Shown here piece after piece: positions 1 to 6,306 of a stretch of 6,306 nt of DNA. Source of the DNA: an uncultured Rhodospirillales bacterium. GTDB taxonomy: Bacteria; Pseudomonadota; Alphaproteobacteria; ATCC43930; CGMCC-115725. Within the stretch, counting starts at the first letter, position 1; the number at the start of each line of letters is the position of its first letter. A program made the position numbers and the translations under genes. The stretch is from positions 1 through 6,306 of the forward strand of contig CAIUCF010000887.1 of assembly GCA_903897565.1 (NCBI GenBank), read 5' to 3'. The notes under the pieces were generated by a model. It was given only the letters and a program-made list of their open reading frames with translations, made no database searches and was not told the origin of the DNA.

Positions 1-1464
1 AACTCCTCGGCCACCACCTGCGCGACCTTGGTGTGGAGGCCCTGGCCCATCTCGGTGCCGCCATGGTTCAGCTGGATGCTGCCATCGGCGTAGACATGGA
101 CCAGGGCGCCAGCCTGGTTGAATAGGGTCGCGGTGAAGGAGATGCCGAATTTCACCGGCGTCAGCGCGATGCCGCGGCGCAGGATCGGGCTCGCGGCGTT
201 ATAGGCGCGGATGGCGGCGCGGCGGGCGCGGTACTCGGCGCTGGCCTCGAGTTCTGCAACCAACTCGGGGATGATGTTGTCGGTGACGGTCTGGTGATAG
301 GGCGTGACGTTGCGATCCGTGGCGCCGTAGAAATTGCGTTTGCGGATGTCGAGCGGGTCCTGGCCCAGCGCATAGGCGATCTCCTCGATCACCCGCTCCG
401 CCGCAACCACGCCCTGCGGCCCGCCGAAGCCGCGAAACGCGGTGTTGGAGACGGTGTTGGTCTTCAGTGGCAGCGAACGGATCAGGGCGGTGTCGTAGTA
501 ATAGGTATTGTCGGCGTGGAAGCAGGCGCGATCGGTGACAGGGCCGGAGAGATCCGCCGAATAGCCGCAGCGCGCGGCGACGACCATCTCGATTCCGCGG
601 ATGACGCCGTCATCGTCGAAGCCGACATCGTAATCGACCTCGACGTCATGGCGCTTGCCGGTGATCGCGATGTCGTCGTCGCGGTCGGGCCGCAGCTTGG
701 CGGCGCGGCCGGTGACCTTCGCCACCAAGGCCGCAGCGCAGGCGAACAGGTTGGACTGGGTCTCCTTGCCGCCGAAGCCGCCGCCCATGCGCCGGGTTTC
801 GACCGTCACCGCATGCGCGGCGACGCCCAAGACATGGCCGACCATGTGCTGGACCTCGCTCGGATGCTGGGTCGAGCTCAGGACCATCATGTCGCCATCC
901 TCGCCGGGGATCGCCAGCGCGATCTGGCTTTCGAGGTAGAAATGCTCCTGGCCGCCGATGGCGATGCGGCCCTTGAGCCGGTGCGGGGCGCCGGCGATGG
1001 CGGCTGGCGCGGCGCCGCGGCTCAGCATCAGCGGCGGACAGACCAACTCGCCCGCGGCGCGGGCGGAGGATATGTCGAGGATCGCCGGCAGTTGCTCGTA
1101 CTCGATCTTGGCCAGCCGCGCGGCACGGCGGGCGAGATCGCGGGTCGCGGCGGCGACGACGAAGATCGGCTGGCCGACGCAGTGCACGAGATCGGTCGCG
1201 AACAGCGGTTCGTCATGGGCGCCGGTGCTGCTGATGTCGTTGACGCCGGGAATATCGGCGGCGGTGAGCACCCGCACGACACCTGGGGTTGCGGCGACTT
1301 CGGCGAGATCGATGGCGCGGATGCGGGCATGCGCGCGGGTGCTGAGGCCCAGGCAGAGATGCAGGGTTCCTGCCGGTTCGGCGATGTCGTCGATATAGGT
1401 GGCCTCGCCGGCGACATGGCGGGGGGCGCTGTCATGGGGCACCGCCTGGCCGATGATGAGGGGC

Positions 1465-1472
<8 letters not shown>
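1..1472 (-). CDS. xdhB: Xanthine dehydrogenase molybdenum-binding subunit, 3' end cut by window
   Basis: Large subunit of cytosolic xanthine dehydrogenase, which hydroxylates hypoxanthine and xanthine to urate at a molybdopterin centre. About 490 codons are present; the family runs to about 780, so the C-terminal part with the catalytic Glu (R. capsulatus Glu730) lies outside. Numbering from the CTG at 1472: hammerhead domain about 15-130 (VPHDSA, YIDDI), then the molybdopterin domain with GGQEHFYLE (173-181), STQHPSE, MGGGFGGKE (229-237), NTAFRGFGGPQG (from 344) and GGTEMGQGLH (near 471). Aligned without gaps to bovine enzyme, Q202, E237, R315 and F349 match Gln767, Glu802, Arg880 and Phe914, so the purine-binding residues are kept and an aldehyde oxidase is unlikely. 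The frame overlaps the end of xdhA, implying translational coupling. The start is uncertain: no in-frame ATG lies near the conserved N-terminus, leaving CTG at 1472 (GGGG seven bases upstream) or GTG at 1442, which trims ten residues. Product very sure; start not. Confidence 0.96.
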
Positions 1473-2937
<1,465 letters not shown>

Positions 2938-3010
2938 CACCCGCCCCCTGTCTCGCCGCCTATCGGGATCGGCGCTGCAATTTAGCGGCCAGTCGCGGAA
3001 GCCCGCGCCG
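2938..3010. other. Short gap between the MAPEG gene and xdhA
   Basis: About 70 bases. It holds the xdhA ribosome binding site and, just after the MAPEG stop codon, a small GC hairpin (CGCGG at 2994-2998 and CCGCG at 3003-3007, four-base loop) with no T-run after it. I see no convincing promoter, so read-through into xdhA is plausible. Confidence 0.5.
2944..2949 (-). promoter_or_regulatory. Ribosome binding site of xdhA
   Basis: On the minus strand AGGGGG stands six bases before the ATG at 2937 and three before the GTG at 2940. The spacing decides the start in favour of ATG. Confidence 0.6.
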
Positions 3011-3403
3011 TCACAGCAGCGAACGCAGCACCGCGATCAGGGTCGCCAGCAGCATCGCGACGATCGGCAGGGCGCTGATGCCGAAGCCGGGGCCGCGCTT
3101 CTTCGGGTCGAGATAATAGGCCTTGGCATAGACGATGCGGCCCACCGACCAGGTCAGGCCGCCGAGCGCGCCCCAGAGATCACCAACCCAGGCGGCGCAC
3201 AGCCAGGCCAAGGGAATCAGCATGACGATCTGCTCGACCGTGTTCATCTGCACCCGGTAATAGCGCTCGAACTCGGCATTGCCGGTGACGGCCGGGGCGT
3301 CGACACCGGTTCGCGTCCTGGCGCGACCGACATTGACGAGGATCCAGGTATAGACCGCGGCGGCGATCAAGGTCGCGAGAGACGTCAGGGGGAGGGCGTG
3401 CAC
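3011..3403 (-). CDS. MAPEG-family integral membrane protein
   Basis: A 130-residue membrane protein of the MAPEG superfamily (membrane-associated proteins in eicosanoid and glutathione metabolism), whose studied members are glutathione transferases or peroxidases; most bacterial members have no assigned substrate. Visible features: a hydrophobic helix at about 5-26; the family block ERYYRVQMNTVEQ (46-58), with the Asn54 and Glu57 typical of the glutathione-site helix; a second helix about 57-74; a third about 76-97 running into GRIVYAKAYYLDPKKRG; and a fourth about 107-128. Length and four-helix pattern are normal for the family. The start is GTG at 3403, with AGGA seven bases upstream; there is no closer in-frame ATG. 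It lies between the deaminase and xdhA on the same strand, 69 and 70 bases from each, and nothing in its sequence ties it to nucleobase metabolism. The family call is firm; the function is unknown. Confidence 0.9.
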   Translation of the reverse strand: MHALPLTSLATLIAAAVYTWILVNVGRARTRTGVDAPAVTGNAEFERYYRVQMNTVEQIVMLIPLAWLCAAWVGDLWGALGGLTWSVGRIVYAKAYYLDPKKRGPGFGISALPIVAMLLATLIAVLRSLL

Positions 3404-3472
3404 GGGATCATCCTGATGGCGGATAAGATTCCTGACGATACTCCAATGGCCTGACGGGTGATAGCGCGCCGG
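3404..3472 (-). promoter_or_regulatory. Leader of the MAPEG gene with three evenly spaced repeats
   Basis: Between the deaminase stop and the MAPEG start. On the plus strand CCTGATG (3412-3418), CCTGACG (3431-3437) and CCTGACG (3450-3456) begin exactly 19 bases apart. An inverted copy, CGTCAGG, is at 3383-3389 inside codons 5-7 of the MAPEG gene. In the minus-strand RNA the first copy contains most of the ribosome binding site (AGGA, plus-strand TCCT at 3411-3414), so either protein binding or RNA folding could affect translation. The pattern is seen directly; a regulatory role is a guess. Confidence 0.3.
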
Positions 3473-4765
3473 TTACGCGACATTCGGCGCATAGGACGCG
3501 GGATTGACGCTGGCGGGGCGCCCCTCGACGCGCAACTCTGCGGCCCGCGCCGGCGTCCGGGCGATGACCTTGCCGCGGCGGATGACGAACAGCCGGGTGG
3601 CGCGCAGGCGCAGCGCCTCGATCGGGTCGGCGGCGTCGAGAATCACGAAATCCGCGTTGCAGTCCTCGGCGAGCCCGTAACCTTCGAGCCCCATGACCTT
3701 CGCGGCATTGGTGGTGACGGCCTCGAAGCAGAACTTCATCGCGTCGCGCCCGGTCAGCTGGCCGACATGCAGGCCCATATTGGCGACGTCGAGCATGTCG
3801 GCGTTGCCGAGCGGGTACCAGGGGTCCATCACGCAATCCTGGCCGAAGGCGACGGTCAGGCCGGCCGCGCGCAGCTCCGCGACCCGGGTCATGCCGCGGC
3901 GCTTGGGATAGGTGTCGAAACGGCCCTGAAGGGTGATGTTGATGTTCGGGTTGGCGACCACGCGGAGCTCGGCCTCGACCATCAGCGGGATCAGCTTCGA
4001 GACGTAGTAATTGTCCATCGAATGCATCGAGACCAGGTGCGAGCCGGTCACCCGGCCCTGCAGACCGAGGCGGACGGTCTCGGCCGCCAGGGTCTCGACA
4101 TGGCGCGACAGCGGATCGTCGGTCTCGTCGCAATGCATGTCGACCGGGAGCCCCGTCGCCGCCGCGATCTCGCACAGCGCCCGCACCGAGGCCGCGCCGT
4201 CGGCCATGGTCCGCTCGAAATGGGGAATGCCGCCGATGACGTCGATGCCGAGCCGGGTGGCGCGGGCGAGGTTCTCGGCGGCGCGGGGATAGCGCAGGAA
4301 ACCGTCCTGCGGGAAGGCGACCAGCTGGAGATCGAGCCAGGGCTTGATGCGTTGACGCAAGCTCGCCAGCGCCTCGACCGCGAGCAGCCGGTCATCGCAG
4401 ATATCGACATGGGTGCGGACCGCCAGCAGGCCCTGGGCGATGGCGAGATCGCAATAGGCCTCGGCCCGGGCGAGGATCGCCTCCTGGGTCAGCTGTGGCT
4501 TGAGCTCGCTCCAGATCGCGATGCCTTCGAGCAGGGTCCCGGACTGGTTGAGCCGCGGCATGCCGAGCGAGAGCGCGGAGTCGAGGTGGAAATGCGGATC
4601 GACGAAGGGCGGCGAGACGAGGCGGCCGCCGGCGTCGATCTCGGTCGCCGCCGTCGCGTCGAGCGCGGGTCCGACCACGCGGATCTTGCCCGCTGCGCAG
4701 CCGATATCGACGCCGCGGCGGCCGTCGGGCAGGGTGGCGTTACGCAGGATCAGGTCGAGGCTCAC
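3473..4765 (-). CDS. CodA-like cytosine deaminase / amidohydrolase (COG0402)
   Basis: Metal-dependent cytosolic amidohydrolase closest to E. coli cytosine deaminase CodA, which turns cytosine into uracil and ammonia. The chosen start is GTG at 4765, with GAGG (4774-4777) eight bases upstream, giving 430 aa against 427 for CodA; a TTG at 4804 would add 13 unconserved residues. Through the core the two align with a constant offset of three: His58 and His60 (PHFHLD), Gln153 (VAFPQDG), His211 and Glu214 (HCDETDD), His243, Asp310 and Trp316 match CodA His61, His63, Gln156, His214, Glu217, His246, Asp313 and Trp319. The strings NQSGTL, QGRFDTYPKRRG and DPWYPLG are shared. The odd point is the metal-loop sequence FGQDCVMD, where CodA has FGHDDVFD: Cys311 replaces Asp314, and Gln309 replaces a His. 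Asp314 affects substrate choice in CodA, so the substrate may be cytosine or a relative such as a substituted pyrimidine, isoguanine or a pterin. Divergent from the URC1-like gene. Family sure, substrate moderate. Confidence 0.9.
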   Translation of the reverse strand: MSLDLILRNATLPDGRRGVDIGCAAGKIRVVGPALDATAATEIDAGGRLVSPPFVDPHFHLDSALSLGMPRLNQSGTLLEGIAIWSELKPQLTQEAILARAEAYCDLAIAQGLLAVRTHVDICDDRLLAVEALASLRQRIKPWLDLQLVAFPQDGFLRYPRAAENLARATRLGIDVIGGIPHFERTMADGAASVRALCEIAAATGLPVDMHCDETDDPLSRHVETLAAETVRLGLQGRVTGSHLVSMHSMDNYYVSKLIPLMVEAELRVVANPNINITLQGRFDTYPKRRGMTRVAELRAAGLTVAFGQDCVMDPWYPLGNADMLDVANMGLHVGQLTGRDAMKFCFEAVTTNAAKVMGLEGYGLAEDCNADFVILDAADPIEALRLRATRLFVIRRGKVIARTPARAAELRVEGRPASVNPASYAPNVA

Positions 4766-4773
4766 GGCAAATT

Positions 4774-4777
4774 CCTC
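4774..4777 (-). promoter_or_regulatory. Ribosome binding site deciding the deaminase start
   Basis: Minus-strand GAGG lies eight bases before the GTG at 4765. Similarity to CodA also begins right after this GTG, so it is preferred over the longer TTG start at 4804, which would put this site inside the gene. Confidence 0.6.
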
Positions 4778-4916
4778 AGGTCGGTCAACGATTCTCTGTC
4801 GCAAGCCTGCCGCAATCCGCGTGCCATGATTGGCGGGTGTGGGGCGGTTGACGGATTAGCCTGCGATCAACCAACCTTGGTGCTAAGAATACGGTGTGTC
4901 GAGCAGAACGGGTGAC

Positions 4917-4921
4917 GGAGG
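4917..4921 (+). promoter_or_regulatory. Ribosome binding site of the URC1-like gene, long spacing
   Basis: GGAGG stands 12 bases before the ATG at 4934, longer than the usual five to nine. No other in-frame start codon lies closer, so the ATG is kept. Confidence 0.45.
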
Positions 4922-4933
4922 ACAAGTCGGGTT

Positions 4934-6205
<1,272 letters not shown>

Positions 6206-6306
6206 CGGTGAAACGCGGCGGCTCTCCCTCCCCCTTGATGGGGGAGGGTTGGGGTGGGGGTGATGTGGCCTCCAGTGTGACTTTCCCTGTGGCACCAGAT
6301 CCGGCC
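6206..6306. other. Right-edge intergenic stretch
   Basis: About 100 bases after the URC1-like gene. Apart from the palindrome I see no gene. A frame from GTG at 6209 stays open to the edge, but its sequence comes from the palindrome and looks non-coding. Confidence 0.5.
6226..6248. repeat. G/C-rich palindromic intergenic element
   Basis: A perfect nine-base inverted repeat, CCCTCCCCC (6226-6234) and GGGGGAGGG (6240-6248), around the loop TTGAT, beginning 20 bases after the URC1-like stop and followed by a G-rich tail to about 6262. This layout resembles the dispersed palindromic elements common between genes in alphaproteobacteria. It would form a very stable hairpin in RNA, but only two T follow, so it is not a textbook intrinsic terminator; it could still halt polymerase or protect the 3' end. 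Only one copy is visible, so dispersed status rests on resemblance. Confidence 0.6.

Larger units (their letters stand above)
4766..4933. promoter_or_regulatory. Divergent intergenic region between the deaminase and URC1-like genes
   Basis: 168 bases that must hold the start signals of both divergent genes. Visible items: a 12-base dyad ACCAACCTTGGT (4870-4881, five-base arms around CC); a wider inverted pair GGTTGA (4846-4851) and TCAACC (4867-4872); and a further TCAAC at 4785-4789. A weak extended -10-like TGCTAAGAA (4881-4889) adjoins the dyad and points to the plus-strand gene, but no good -35 lies at the right distance. The dyads are candidate sites for a shared repressor or activator; none is assigned. 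Confidence 0.4.

Noticed and set aside
2994..3007. Hairpin after the MAPEG stop as a terminator
   Set aside because: Only five base pairs and no T-run on the minus strand; too weak to call.
4766..4804. TTG start adding 13 residues to the deaminase
   Set aside because: The extra residues have no counterpart in CodA and the good GAGG site sits inside them, in front of the GTG at 4765.
4848..4853. TTGACG as a -35 box for the URC1-like gene
   Set aside because: No -10-like hexamer lies 16-18 bases downstream; the nearest candidate is about 30 bases away.
3458..4915. Long plus-strand open frame of 485 codons opposite the deaminase
   Set aside because: Antisense to the CodA-like gene, which aligns to CodA without gaps through its metal-site residues; the shadow has no motif.
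6209..6306. Possible start of another gene from GTG at 6209, open to the window edge
   Set aside because: The first codons are read from the palindromic repeat, and there is no ribosome site or recognisable protein.

Overview
This GC-rich window (about two thirds G+C by eye) reads as chromosomal catabolic DNA of an alphaproteobacterium, probably of the Hyphomicrobiales/Rhodospirillales kind. The reasons are the codon bias, the close match of XdhA/XdhB to the split bacterial enzyme typified by Rhodobacter capsulatus, and a G/C-rich palindromic intergenic element of a type common in those genomes. The taxon is an inference; no rRNA or other marker is present.

Layout. Four genes lie on the minus strand, in transcription order: a CodA-like cytosine deaminase/amidohydrolase (4765 to 3473), a small MAPEG-family membrane protein (3403 to 3011), xdhA (2937 to 1465) and xdhB (1472 to beyond base 1, so its 3' part is missing). 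Gaps are 69 and 70 bases, then an overlap at xdhA/xdhB; a single operon is possible but not shown. On the plus strand a 168-base divergent intergenic region separates the deaminase from a 423-codon GTP cyclohydrolase II-like gene (4934 to 6205). This is not an ordinary riboflavin RibA: it has about 240 extra N-terminal residues and matches the URC1 protein of the URC uracil-degradation pathway. After it come about 100 bases with a strong G/C palindrome.

How the genes fit. xdhAB oxidises hypoxanthine and xanthine to urate. If the amidohydrolase makes uracil from cytosine or a related base, URC1 would act in consuming it. The window therefore looks like a nucleobase salvage/catabolism island with a purine arm and a pyrimidine arm. 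The most interesting points are the pairing of a deaminase with URC1, a Cys in the deaminase at the position of the specificity residue Asp314 of E. coli CodA, a probable non-ATG start for xdhB, and a 19-base-period triple repeat in the leader of the MAPEG gene. All other long frames are antisense shadows of these genes.
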